From contig LCQW01000007.1 in assembly GCA_001004345.1 (NCBI GenBank), forward strand, positions 1 through 33,562: a DNA stretch of 33,562 nt, written 5' to 3'. Positions 16,013 through 22,232 of this stretch are shown here, in pieces. Source of the DNA: Candidatus Kaiserbacteria bacterium GW2011_GWA2_52_12 (GTDB taxonomy: Bacteria; Patescibacteriota; Minisyncoccia; Phycocordibacterales; UBA2100). Every line of letters begins with the position of its first letter. The stretch's first letter is position 1. The notes beneath the pieces were generated by a model. The model saw only the letters and a program-made list of their open reading frames with translations. It was not told the origin of the DNA and ran no database searches. The translations under genes were made by a program, and so were the position numbers.

Positions 16013-16738
16013 TTACACCCCCGCAAGTTGGACAATGATATATATCACGGCCATGCCGAGCACCGTCGCGACGGTCGTCCAGCGCTTCGGATGCGCGTGG
16101 TGACTCTCGGGTAGGAGATCGCTCGCGCCGATGTAAAGGAAGAATCCCGCAAAGAGCGCGAGCAAAAGCCCGAGGTTCCCTTCTGAAACGGTAAAGAGAA
16201 GCGTCGAGAGGACGCCGACGAGGGGTGCCAAGGCGTCGATCATGAGCCAGCGCAACGCTTTCGCGCGCGTTCCATTATTTTTCAGTATCATATTCACCGT
16301 ATTGATACCGTCGGAGAAATCATGCGCCAACACCGCGGCGGCAACGACGAGGCCGATCGCGGGTGATACTTTGAACGCGAGCCCGATGCCGACTCCGTCG
16401 AGAAAACTATGCAACGAAAGCGTCCCCGCGCCCCACACGCCGCGCACGGCATGCGCATGCTCGTGGGAGAGGTCTTCGTGGTGACGATGCAGAATGATCA
16501 TGCGATCGAACACGAGGTAGAGAGCAAAACCGAGCGCCATAAGAGATGTGGTAAAGGAAAAGCCGCGACCGGAGCCGGCTAATTGCAACGCCTCCGGCAT
16601 CAAGTCAAAGAACGCAACACCGATAACGGCGCCGGCGCTGAATCCGAGTATCAAATGCAGACGGTCCTTGAGGTGGAGCGCCAGAAAGCCGCCGAGGAAC
16701 GTGGCGAAAAAAGCAGCGATGCTGATAAGAATGACCAT
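16013..16738 (-). CDS. ZIP family divalent metal transporter
   Basis: ZIP proteins move Zn2+ or Fe2+ into the cytoplasm. The 241-residue product has about eight membrane helices. The two metal-binding helices of the family are visible: HSFLDGVGIGLAF (usual 'HSFPEGL') and AHDFSDGINTVNM (usual 'HxxPEG'). In both, the usual Glu is Asp. A His-rich loop (HRHHEDLSHEHAH) lies between helices 3 and 4, as is common in ZIP transporters. The gene is last in the leftward pilin/solute-binding protein cluster, 76 bp after the preceding gene, and may be co-transcribed with it. It is convergent with tRNA-Leu(UAG). Confidence 0.85.
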   Translation of the reverse strand: MVILISIAAFFATFLGGFLALHLKDRLHLILGFSAGAVIGVAFFDLMPEALQLAGSGRGFSFTTSLMALGFALYLVFDRMIILHRHHEDLSHEHAHAVRGVWGAGTLSLHSFLDGVGIGLAFKVSPAIGLVVAAAVLAHDFSDGINTVNMILKNNGTRAKALRWLMIDALAPLVGVLSTLLFTVSEGNLGLLLALFAGFFLYIGASDLLPESHHAHPKRWTTVATVLGMAVIYIIVQLAGV

Positions 16739-16814
16739 GACGTTACGATATCAGGGATACGTTACAAATGAAACGTGGTACCATTCGAGGTCGTTTCCGA
16801 TTGAGAGCGGGGAG

Positions 16815-17114
16815 CTACCGAAAGTTTATCTGCGAGTTGGTATTGTTGATACTGTTTACGCCGGGTCCGGTGAAAACGCCAAGATTGAACGTATTGTCGA
16901 GCAGATGGATGATCGCTTCCACGCTGATCATCACGAGCATTCCCGCAAGTCCCCACAGCATATGATTCCTACCATCCTGTCGTCCGGTATCACTCTCCAC
17001 ATTGAACAAAAACTGCACGAGTCCCCACATGAAGAGAAGAAATCCGGCGGAAAAAACAAGAAGGATCAAGGGATCAATGATATAGGTCGTAAAACGACCG
17101 ACGAGATCTGTCAT
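16815..17114 (-). CDS. Two-helix pilin-like membrane protein (TrbC/VirB2 type), gene 5 of the cluster
   Basis: A 99-residue protein with two membrane helices (about 13-35 and 51-70) separated by a short polar loop (NVESDTGRQDGRN), and an Asn/Ser-rich tail (about 80-99). This is the general build of TrbC/VirB2 and T4SS-pilin-like proteins. Unlike the other four it has no clear cleavable signal peptide. The gap to the preceding gene is 26 bp, so co-transcription is likely. Assignment to the pilin group rests on architecture and position, not on a diagnostic motif. Confidence 0.65.
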   Translation of the reverse strand: MTDLVGRFTTYIIDPLILLVFSAGFLLFMWGLVQFLFNVESDTGRQDGRNHMLWGLAGMLVMISVEAIIHLLDNTFNLGVFTGPGVNSINNTNSQINFR

Positions 17115-17140
17115 ACGATCACTATATCAAAGCAATTGTG

Positions 17141-17500
17141 CTAGTAGCCAGTGGTGTTGATCTGTATACCTTTCGGGATGATGGGGTCGGTCGAGGTAAC
17201 TTGGAATGTACTCTGAAGCAAGCGGATAATTCCCCATATCGATACCATGACGAAAATCGCAATAACGCCATAAAACATGATCTGCAAGCCTTCCGATTTC
17301 TTTTCGCCGCCCATATTGACGAGGTATTGGATGAGGCCCCAAAAGAAGACCACGATCGCGAGCGTGATAAAGAGGCCGATGGCAGCGTTCAAAAAGGTAT
17401 TTGCCAGGGCAAGAGTATTGAGCAATGTTGCTGCCGACGTAAGCAATGGAAGACAAAGTACCCCGAGGGAAAGAGCCGACGAACCGATTAATCTACGCAT
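17141..17500 (-). CDS. Two-helix pilin-like membrane protein (TrbC/VirB2 type), gene 4 of the cluster
   Basis: A 119-residue protein with a signal peptide (about 1-23, ending LLTSAA), two membrane helices (about 34-57 and 72-92) and the short loop NMGGEKKSEGLQ between them. The second helix (FYGVIAIFVMVSIWGIIRLL) closely resembles that of gene 2 (FFWGVIVLFVMVSVWGILQLL), so these two are paralogues. The ATG lies 6 nt after a -10 box (TAAAAT), which suggests a second promoter and a leaderless mRNA for the last genes of the cluster. Confidence 0.75.
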   Translation of the reverse strand: MRRLIGSSALSLGVLCLPLLTSAATLLNTLALANTFLNAAIGLFITLAIVVFFWGLIQYLVNMGGEKKSEGLQIMFYGVIAIFVMVSIWGIIRLLQSTFQVTSTDPIIPKGIQINTTGY

Positions 17501-17506
17501 AGCGAT

Positions 17507-17535
17507 ATTTTAGCGATTATTATTAGTAACCTTAA
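17507..17535 (-). promoter_or_regulatory. Internal promoter, leaderless geometry
   Basis: Minus strand: -35 TTAAGG (17535-17530), 17-bp spacer, -10 TAAAAT (17512-17507), then 6 nt to the ATG at 17500. No Shine-Dalgarno is present. Confidence 0.45.
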
Positions 17536-17706
17536 TCGTACCGGGCGTACGCCAATTAACAATGGTTTTCTGGCCTTATATGTGGATAAGATTTCCCAGG
17601 AGTACCCGGGAAATCTTTTTGACTCCTCGGCTCGGAAATGAACATGGGGGCAAGCTCTCATGTTCCATCCTCGCTAGCCGCAATAAGCCCCCCACCCGAG
17701 ATCACC
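17536..17706. other. Spacer inside the pilin cluster with several hairpins
   Basis: This is the only long gap (206 bp in total) in the leftward cluster. Stem AAGATTTCCC (17588-17597)/GGGAAATCTT (17608-17617) is followed by T's on the plus strand, so it reads as a rightward terminator although no rightward gene is seen upstream. A second stem is GAACATG (17640-17646)/CATGTTC (17659-17665). A perfect DnaA-box 9-mer (TGTGGATAA) lies at 17581-17589. No reading frame here looks like a gene. A short plus-strand RNA is possible. Confidence 0.45.
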
Positions 17707-18126
17707 CTAACCCCGTTCGGGACGGGCGGGTTTCTTTTCGTCGCCACTTTGGGCGGCAATGATAATGATGATGACAACAATGGCGATCGTAATAATGGCA
17801 GAGATAAGAAACGTGCCATAGGACGGATGGGACTGAAAAAATTTGACCAGCCCGGTCAAAACGACGAGCACAAAGAGAATAATGACCCCCTTCTCCATGA
17901 GCCTGATGCCTTCATCGCGATGGACCGTCCCCATCCTGACGATATACACCGTAAATCCAGCGCCGTAAAAAAGAAACGCGGCGGTCAGCATGAGTCCGAC
18001 GAATATGTTGAAAAGACCGATAATGTGCGTGAAGTCAAAAGATGTTCCCTGCGCCGAAGCGATGTATGGCAACAGCAGCGCCGGTACTACCGCTGATAAT
18101 GCAAGCCAATGAGATGATCTCGTCAT
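17707..18126 (-). CDS. Pilin-like membrane protein with an extra helix, gene 3 of the cluster
   Basis: A 139-residue protein with a signal peptide (about 1-25, ending ASAQ) and three further hydrophobic helices (about 34-58, 77-93 and 105-124), the last made almost entirely of Ile and Val. It ends in a charged tail (GDEKKPARPERG). The first two helices and the loop between them follow the pattern of its neighbours; the third helix is an addition. It starts 2 nt after the stop of gene 2. A CCCGT/ACGGG hairpin overlaps its stop codon. Confidence 0.65.
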   Translation of the reverse strand: MTRSSHWLALSAVVPALLLPYIASAQGTSFDFTHIIGLFNIFVGLMLTAAFLFYGAGFTVYIVRMGTVHRDEGIRLMEKGVIILFVLVVLTGLVKFFQSHPSYGTFLISAIITIAIVVIIIIIAAQSGDEKKPARPERG

Positions 18127-18128
18127 TG

Positions 18129-18512
18129 TTATTGAATGAACTGTTGCTGTTGGAAGTCAAGCGACTGTTCGGGTAGAGGCGCCCCTTCGGTGCCCCCGCC
18201 AAAGACCGTATTTTTAAGGAGCTGTAATATGCCCCAGACCGATACCATCACGAAGAGCACAATGACACCCCAGAAAAAATATGCCTTTATTTTCTCGCCT
18301 GCCCCCGCTTTTCCTCCATGCAAACTCATAATATTGGTCGACACGCCGTAAAAATAGACGACGAGTCCCAAAACCACAAGAACGATGGACGCACTGCTCA
18401 TGAGGGTGACGAGAACATTCGCAAAATCTTGAAATGTGCGCGGAGCGGCAGCGAGCGCCGCTGCCGGCGCGAGGAGTATGCCGACGAGCACAAGTATACG
18501 GGATATCCTCAT
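18129..18512 (-). CDS. Two-helix pilin-like membrane protein (TrbC/VirB2 type), gene 2 of the cluster
   Basis: From MRISRILVLVG (18512) the product is 127 residues. It has a signal peptide (cleavage probably after ALAAA), then two membrane helices (about 36-57 and 79-99) with the loop NIMSLHGGKAGAGEKIK, and a Gln-rich tail (QQQQF). The start is set by position: the ATG comes 1 nt after the stop of gene 1. An ATG 24 nt upstream would overlap that gene. Helix 2 resembles that of gene 4. Confidence 0.75.
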   Translation of the reverse strand: MRISRILVLVGILLAPAAALAAAPRTFQDFANVLVTLMSSASIVLVVLGLVVYFYGVSTNIMSLHGGKAGAGEKIKAYFFWGVIVLFVMVSVWGILQLLKNTVFGGGTEGAPLPEQSLDFQQQQFIQ

Positions 18513-18513
18513 A

Positions 18514-18894
18514 CTAATTCGCGACAAGCTGACCAATGGTTGCTTCGATCATAGTCGCGATAATCCATGCGCCGAGAATGAGAAGAGCGCCGATCACTAC
18601 ATATATGAAGTTCTTCTTTGCAGTAGTAAGTTCGGTCGTATTTCCCTGCGCCTTGATGAAAAGAAAGCCCGAGTACACAAAAAAGAGCGTGATGATGGGG
18701 AGTGCGACTTCGACCATGACCTTGAGGGCGCCCGCGATGAATTTCGGTATCGTGCTGAAGTTCGCATCAAGCGGATTACACAATCTACCTGTGCAATCCG
18801 TTGTTGCGGCGAACGCGATGGATACAAAGAGGATGTTCACAAAAAACGAGAGAGCGAATGCGGAAAAAGCGCGTATGTTCTTGAAAAATTTCAT
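18514..18894 (-). CDS. TrbC/VirB2-like T4SS-pilin family protein, gene 1 of the cluster
   Basis: A 126-residue protein with a clear signal peptide (about 1-29, ending SIAFA), a short extracytoplasmic stretch with two cysteines (TTDCTGRLCNP), and two membrane helices (about 59-80 and 94-116). They are separated by the basic/polar loop KAQGNTTELTTAKKN. This is the best TrbC/VirB2 (T4SS_pilin) match in the cluster. Known VirB2-type pilins polymerise into pili or transfer channels, but here no VirB4/VirD4-type ATPase is present. The ATG overlaps the stop codon of the solute-binding protein gene (ATGA), so the two are translationally coupled. Confidence 0.8.
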   Translation of the reverse strand: MKFFKNIRAFSAFALSFFVNILFVSIAFAATTDCTGRLCNPLDANFSTIPKFIAGALKVMVEVALPIITLFFVYSGFLFIKAQGNTTELTTAKKNFIYVVIGALLILGAWIIATMIEATIGQLVAN

Positions 18895-20267
18895 AGTCCG
18901 AGAACGTGTCCGAGTTCCTGATCGGCCCGCTGTATCGCATCTTCAATACGAAGTGCTCCGCTGACCGTATTTTCAATCATAGCGCGGAAAATTGTGTCTG
19001 TCTCTTGGGGGTCAGGGTCTACCCATGCGCGTGCGGTGATGGCAGAGAGAGCGATCGCCTGATCATGACTCGCTTTTATCTGGAGATTTTCGTACGCCTT
19101 GGTCTTCGTGTTCTGCAGAGCCGCCTGCAGTACAGATATTTGGGCGCTCGGTATGCCGAGCGCGATGGAGAGATTTTTTGACAGCTCGGGTGACGCGAGT
19201 AGGTATGCGGCTGTTTGTGCACCGGTCGGATTGCGGCTGGTGCGTGATATCGCGAATCCGTATACGTGCGCGGTACCTTCGGAGTAGTCGCTGCCGCGGA
19301 TCTGCGGCAATGCCGCCACAAAGAAATTGAGGTTCGGGTTCATTTGTCGTATCAGCGACTCTTCGCTTGCGTGTCCTACATAGAGCCCTACGTCCCCCGC
19401 CGCGAACGCAGCGCGCGCGTCCGGCAGAGAACGGTTCCATGAATAGATGTCGCGTGATGGGTCCGCAAAACCGGTGTAGAAACGCAGGGCATTGACTGTC
19501 GCCTGCGCACCTTTGGTAGCTTTCTGTGAAAGAGATGACACGATATGACCCGCCGAATCTTTCGTGGTAATGAGGCCGCCTGCTTGCAGTATCAATGCGG
19601 CGAGAATATCTTTTGCGTCTGAAATATTTTGGTATTCGCCGAATGCGATCGCACTCTTCTTTATCGTGCCCGCCTGATCGCGGAGCGTGACGGCGCTGGC
19701 ATTGAGCTCCTTACTGCCGTCTACGACATACGTCGCCATCGGTATGACTTCATCCCAGTACTGCGGCGGCAATGTGCGCCCCGCCGACGCAAGCAGGTCG
19801 CGGTTCCAGTACAGAACGAGGGGATCGACATTGAGCGGTATGGCTTCGATTCCACCGGCTGTAAGGAACGGTGTAGCCGCCACGGCGAATGTCGCTTCAA
19901 ATTCCGACTCCGAAAGTATGGCGTACGGAATAACATAGACCTTGCCGACGTTTTTCATCGCCTGATCTTCCCGCATCAAGAAAATGTCCGGTCCTTGCCC
20001 GTTGGCGAGAGCATTAGTGAGTTCCGCGTCATAGGTGGCCGCATCTTTTTGCTCATAAACAACACCCGATAGTTCTCCTGTGTTTTCGGATGCCTGACGG
20101 ATAACAGTGGAAAACGCACCCTGGTCAAGCGTCCCCCACACAGTGATGGAGCCGACGGTGTTGGAAGTTCCCTGGCCGACAAAGAGCGCAAAAATAAGAA
20201 TGCCGGATATCGCGAGCGCTCCGAAGATGACGAGCAATATCATTTGGAATTTGGAAAGATTTTTCAT
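18891..20267 (-). CDS. Membrane-anchored extracellular solute-binding protein (family 1-like)
   Basis: A 458-residue protein with one N-terminal membrane segment (about 9-30) and no lipobox cysteine. It is anchored by a helix rather than as a lipoprotein. The rest is a bilobal periplasmic-binding fold of the sugar type: SITVWGTLDQGAFS at the first strand, ANGQGPDIFLMRED, PLNVDPLVLYWNRDLLASAG (a typical family-1 block), PQYWDEV, and AAFAAGDVGLYVGHASE. Such proteins normally deliver sugars or peptides to an ABC permease, but none is encoded nearby. Instead it overlaps the first of five pilin-like genes and follows a methyltransferase by 6 nt. The ligand is not predictable from the sequence. Confidence 0.85.
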   Translation of the reverse strand: MKNLSKFQMILLVIFGALAISGILIFALFVGQGTSNTVGSITVWGTLDQGAFSTVIRQASENTGELSGVVYEQKDAATYDAELTNALANGQGPDIFLMREDQAMKNVGKVYVIPYAILSESEFEATFAVAATPFLTAGGIEAIPLNVDPLVLYWNRDLLASAGRTLPPQYWDEVIPMATYVVDGSKELNASAVTLRDQAGTIKKSAIAFGEYQNISDAKDILAALILQAGGLITTKDSAGHIVSSLSQKATKGAQATVNALRFYTGFADPSRDIYSWNRSLPDARAAFAAGDVGLYVGHASEESLIRQMNPNLNFFVAALPQIRGSDYSEGTAHVYGFAISRTSRNPTGAQTAAYLLASPELSKNLSIALGIPSAQISVLQAALQNTKTKAYENLQIKASHDQAIALSAITARAWVDPDPQETDTIFRAMIENTVSGALRIEDAIQRADQELGHVLGL

Positions 20268-20273
20268 TGATAT

Positions 20274-20885
20274 TTATGAGGTGCGAGATCGATGAGAGGC
20301 CGATTTGAACACCAGTCCGTAATGGTGCGCGCCGGCGGAGAATTCACGTTCAAGTCCGAAACCATGATTGTTGGCCAGAGCGAGTGCCGTATTTTTGGCA
20401 ACGACGTCGTTTTTTACCGGTCCCATTCCGCCGAACGACTCAGACCAATCGATGATGGCGAGCCGTCCTTGCGGTCGCAGCACGCGCGCCGCTTCTTGAA
20501 GTACCGCATCTTTGTTTTCCACTTGAAAAAGCAGGTTCGAGATCAATACAAGATCAAGATGTTTGTCCGCTATTTTTGAACCGCCGGAAGTCTCGAGATC
20601 GCCCCAGAGTATTTGCACATTCTTAAATCCGCGTTTGGTCGCTTCATTGTGCGTACGACGAAGCAGATCACGTTGTACGTCGATCGCATATATATGACCC
20701 GAGCCTTCAAGCGCCTCGGCAATAGCCAGCGCGTAATGGCCCGAGCCGCTCCCGAAATCCGCGACCGCCATCCCCGGCCCAATGCCAAGCGCCCCCACAT
20801 TGGTATGCGGATGCGCAAAACCCTGCCTACCGACAGACAGGCGACCGTCACTGGTCGTTGAATGATGATGTGCAGTTTTCTGCAT
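20274..20885 (-). CDS. Class I SAM-dependent methyltransferase
   Basis: From ATG at 20885 (MQKTAHH) the product is 203 residues. The Rossmann methyltransferase fold is clear: motif I VADFGSGSGHYALAIAE, motif II IYAIDVQRD, motif IV DLVLISNLLFQVENK, and ARVLRPQGRLAIIDWSE. It resembles UbiE/type-11 enzymes. The substrate is unknown. The N-terminal part has RLSVGRQGF, encoded by a degenerate copy (20822-20841) of the GC palindrome seen in iscS. A -10 box TATACT ends 7 nt before this ATG, so the mRNA may be leaderless; an ATG 6 nt upstream is too close to the -10 box. First gene of the solute-binding protein/pilin cluster. Confidence 0.85.
   Translation of the reverse strand: MQKTAHHHSTTSDGRLSVGRQGFAHPHTNVGALGIGPGMAVADFGSGSGHYALAIAEALEGSGHIYAIDVQRDLLRRTHNEATKRGFKNVQILWGDLETSGGSKIADKHLDLVLISNLLFQVENKDAVLQEAARVLRPQGRLAIIDWSESFGGMGPVKNDVVAKNTALALANNHGFGLEREFSAGAHHYGLVFKSASHRSRTS
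20822..20841 (-). repeat. Degenerate copy of the GC palindrome, in the methyltransferase gene
   Basis: Minus strand: CCTGTCTGTC followed by GGTAGGCAGG. All ten positions can pair on this strand, three of them as G-T wobbles. On the opposite strand the same positions are A-C mismatches. The hairpin therefore seems preserved on the mRNA strand. It encodes the SVGRQG segment, comparable to PAGRQG in iscS. Confidence 0.6.
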
Positions 20886-20892
20886 CTCCATA

Positions 20893-20898
20893 AGTATA
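20893..20898 (-). promoter_or_regulatory. -10 box of the methyltransferase/solute-binding protein operon
   Basis: TATACT on the minus strand, 7 nt upstream of the ATG at 20885. The preceding terminator hairpin leaves no good -35 box. Confidence 0.4.
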
Positions 20899-20902
20899 TA
20901 GC

Positions 20903-20929
20903 AAAAGAGGCGCCACTTCGTGGCGCCTC
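20903..20929 (-). terminator. Strong leftward terminator without an assigned gene
   Basis: On the minus strand GAGGCGCCAC, loop GAA, GTGGCGCCTC (20929-20907) is followed by TTTT. It would end a leftward transcript coming from 20930-21170, where I recognise no gene. Confidence 0.7.
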
Positions 20930-20989
20930 GCAAACGAACTGTGGGCATCAGTTCATAGGCCATACCGCATGCCGTCTTTCAAAATTTTC

Positions 20990-20998
20990 TGTTAGAAT
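20990..20998 (+). promoter_or_regulatory. Extended -10 promoter of the candidate small RNA
   Basis: TG-T-TAGAAT (an extended -10). A start about 7 nt downstream falls on G21005. No convincing -35 box is seen. Confidence 0.4.
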
Positions 20999-21004
20999 GA
21001 TTTT

Positions 21005-21151
21005 GGGCAACCGAAGTACAAAGACGTCAGGGCATGTTGTTTGGGTGTTGAATCTATGAACCCGTGGTTTTTGTCTTTTCCCCATACGGTGGAGATGAAC
21101 GCACTGTGCAATATGCGCCCAGAAGCTGGTGATTCAGTCACCAGCTTTTTT
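21005..21151 (+). ncRNA. Candidate small structured RNA, about 147 nt
   Basis: The interval begins at a predicted start site 7 nt after an extended -10 box. It ends in a canonical terminator: AAGCTGGTGA (21123-21132), loop, TCACCAGCTT (21138-21147), T-run. The interior can pair over long range: the start GGGC or the inner GGGCATGTTG with CAATATGCGCCC near 21110, AAAGAC with GTCTTT, and GGGT with ACCC. A 36-codon frame from 21057 exists, but it runs through the terminator stem and has no clear ribosome-binding site, so RNA is more likely. The size fits 6S-like regulators, but I see no diagnostic 6S, SRP or RNase P motif. Confidence 0.4.
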
Positions 21152-21174
21152 AAATTATTCCGATAGGGAAAATG

Positions 21175-21199
21175 ATGATTGATTTCGTAAATCAATCAT
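21175..21199 (+). repeat. REP-like 25-bp palindrome (family 1), left copy
   Basis: Perfect arms ATGATTGATTT and AAATCAATCAT around CGT. It ends 13 nt before the start codon of the transposase. Confidence 0.9.
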
Positions 21200-21206
21200 T
21201 TATACT
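21179..21206 (+). promoter_or_regulatory. Transposase promoter built on the palindrome
   Basis: -35 TTGATT (21179-21184) lies inside the left palindrome. The spacer is 16 bp and the -10 is TATACT (21201-21206), 6 nt before the ATG. The geometry suggests a leaderless transcript. Confidence 0.5.
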
Positions 21207-21212
21207 GTCCGG

Positions 21213-21875
21213 ATGGAATTATTTCATGTGCTGAATCGCGGAGTAGAAAAAAGGGATCTTTTCACCAACACCAGCAACTATGCACGTTTTGTTCACGATA
21301 TGTATGAATTCAATGACTCGTCTCCCGCACTGAATGCCGGAAGGGCATTTGATACCAATATGATTGATTTACGAAATCAATCATTGGGTAGAGAACAGAT
21401 CGTAGATATTCACGGTTGGTGTTTAATGAAAAACCATTATCACCTCCTCCTTTCGGAGTGTACAGATGGCGGCATAACTAAGTTTCTGCGGAAATTGAAC
21501 GTTGGCTATGCAAATTATTTCAACGATAAATACAAGCGAAGCGGAGCGCTCTTTCAAGGCCGAACAAAGAAAATACTCATCGGCTCGGACGCGCACTTCT
21601 TGCATATATTGCATTACATTCACCTCAACCCTCTCGATTATGTAAAAGGTGCACAAGGATGGCGCGCGGGACATATTTCAAACTCGGCAGCAGCTCGCAA
21701 ACAACTCGAGGAGTATCGTTGGAGCAGTTATGCGGATTATTGCGGTAGAAAAAATTTTCCTTCCATAGTAACTACTGATTTTATGCGCGAGTCACTCGGG
21801 AATATTGAAAAACAAACTCTCGCATATCTTAACGAAATCGACGTTACTGATATTCATTCATTTCTTCTCGAATGA
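21213..21875 (+). CDS. REP-associated tyrosine transposase (RAYT, Y1_Tnp), family 1
   Basis: Y1 HUH transposases of the IS200/RAYT group cut single-stranded hairpin DNA through one Tyr. The 220-residue product has the N-terminal FHVLNRGVEKRDLF (4-17), the HUH motif KNHYHLLLSE (H75, H77) with GGITKFLRKLNVGYANYFN after it, and the catalytic Tyr in HYIHLNPLDYV (Y135). All residues needed for activity seem present. The gene is framed by two identical 25-bp palindromes, and its stop codon lies in the right one. A third copy in opposite orientation lies inside the gene and encodes MIDLRNQSL (50-58). No other cargo is present. Confidence 0.92.
   Translation: MELFHVLNRGVEKRDLFTNTSNYARFVHDMYEFNDSSPALNAGRAFDTNMIDLRNQSLGREQIVDIHGWCLMKNHYHLLLSECTDGGITKFLRKLNVGYANYFNDKYKRSGALFQGRTKKILIGSDAHFLHILHYIHLNPLDYVKGAQGWRAGHISNSAAARKQLEEYRWSSYADYCGRKNFPSIVTTDFMRESLGNIEKQTLAYLNEIDVTDIHSFLLE
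21360..21384 (-). repeat. REP-like palindrome (family 1), copy inside the transposase gene
   Basis: The same arms around ACG, so inverted relative to the flanking copies. It is read through in frame as part of the linker ahead of the HUH domain. Confidence 0.9.
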
Positions 21876-21896
21876 TTGATTTCGTAAATCAATCAT
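21872..21896 (+). repeat. REP-like palindrome (family 1), right copy
   Basis: Identical to the left copy (arms ATGATTGATTT/AAATCAATCAT, centre CGT). The transposase stop codon TGA (21873-21875) is part of the left arm. Confidence 0.9.
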
Positions 21897-21976
21897 TGTG
21901 CCAAATGTAAAAAAAGGAAAGATCCCGCTGATGGCGAGACCTTGGAAATTAGCGATTTCCACAACAAGAGCATGTG

Positions 21977-22186
21977 TCATAACGAACCCCTGCCACCGAA
22001 CAACACCCTAAAACCGATTGCGCCGAGCATAACGGCAATACCAAAGAAGGTGAACTCGATGGCTCGCAACATATACATGACAACGGGGCCGTTGTCATTG
22101 AAATACTCGAGGAATCCTTTGCCCATGCCGTATGCCAACAAACAAAGACCGAGCACGAATAGTGCGCGCAACAGGGTGGTGAGCAT
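21977..22186 (-). CDS. Small two-helix membrane protein, unknown function
   Basis: A 69-residue hydrophobic protein: helix 1 about residues 4-24 (LLRALFVLGLCLLAYGMGKGF), a short polar turn with FNDNGP, and helix 2 about 34-62. AGGGA lies about 8 nt before the ATG. It starts 46 nt after the gyrA stop on the same strand and may be co-transcribed. I do not recognise a family. No terminator with a T-run is evident downstream. Confidence 0.55.
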   Translation of the reverse strand: MLTTLLRALFVLGLCLLAYGMGKGFLEYFNDNGPVVMYMLRAIEFTFFGIAVMLGAIGFRVLFGGRGSL

Positions 22187-22232
22187 GATGTGTCCCTTTC
22201 TACGACAACGCTATCCAGCAATCGAAGGAGAG

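Noticed and set aside
14952-17589. Replication origin suggested by DnaA boxes
   Set aside because: Boxes are single and kilobases apart, with no AT-rich unwinding region and no dnaA or dnaN nearby.
21057-21167. A 36-codon frame inside the candidate small RNA
   Set aside because: It runs through the terminator stem and lacks a good ribosome-binding site; an RNA is the simpler reading, though not proven.
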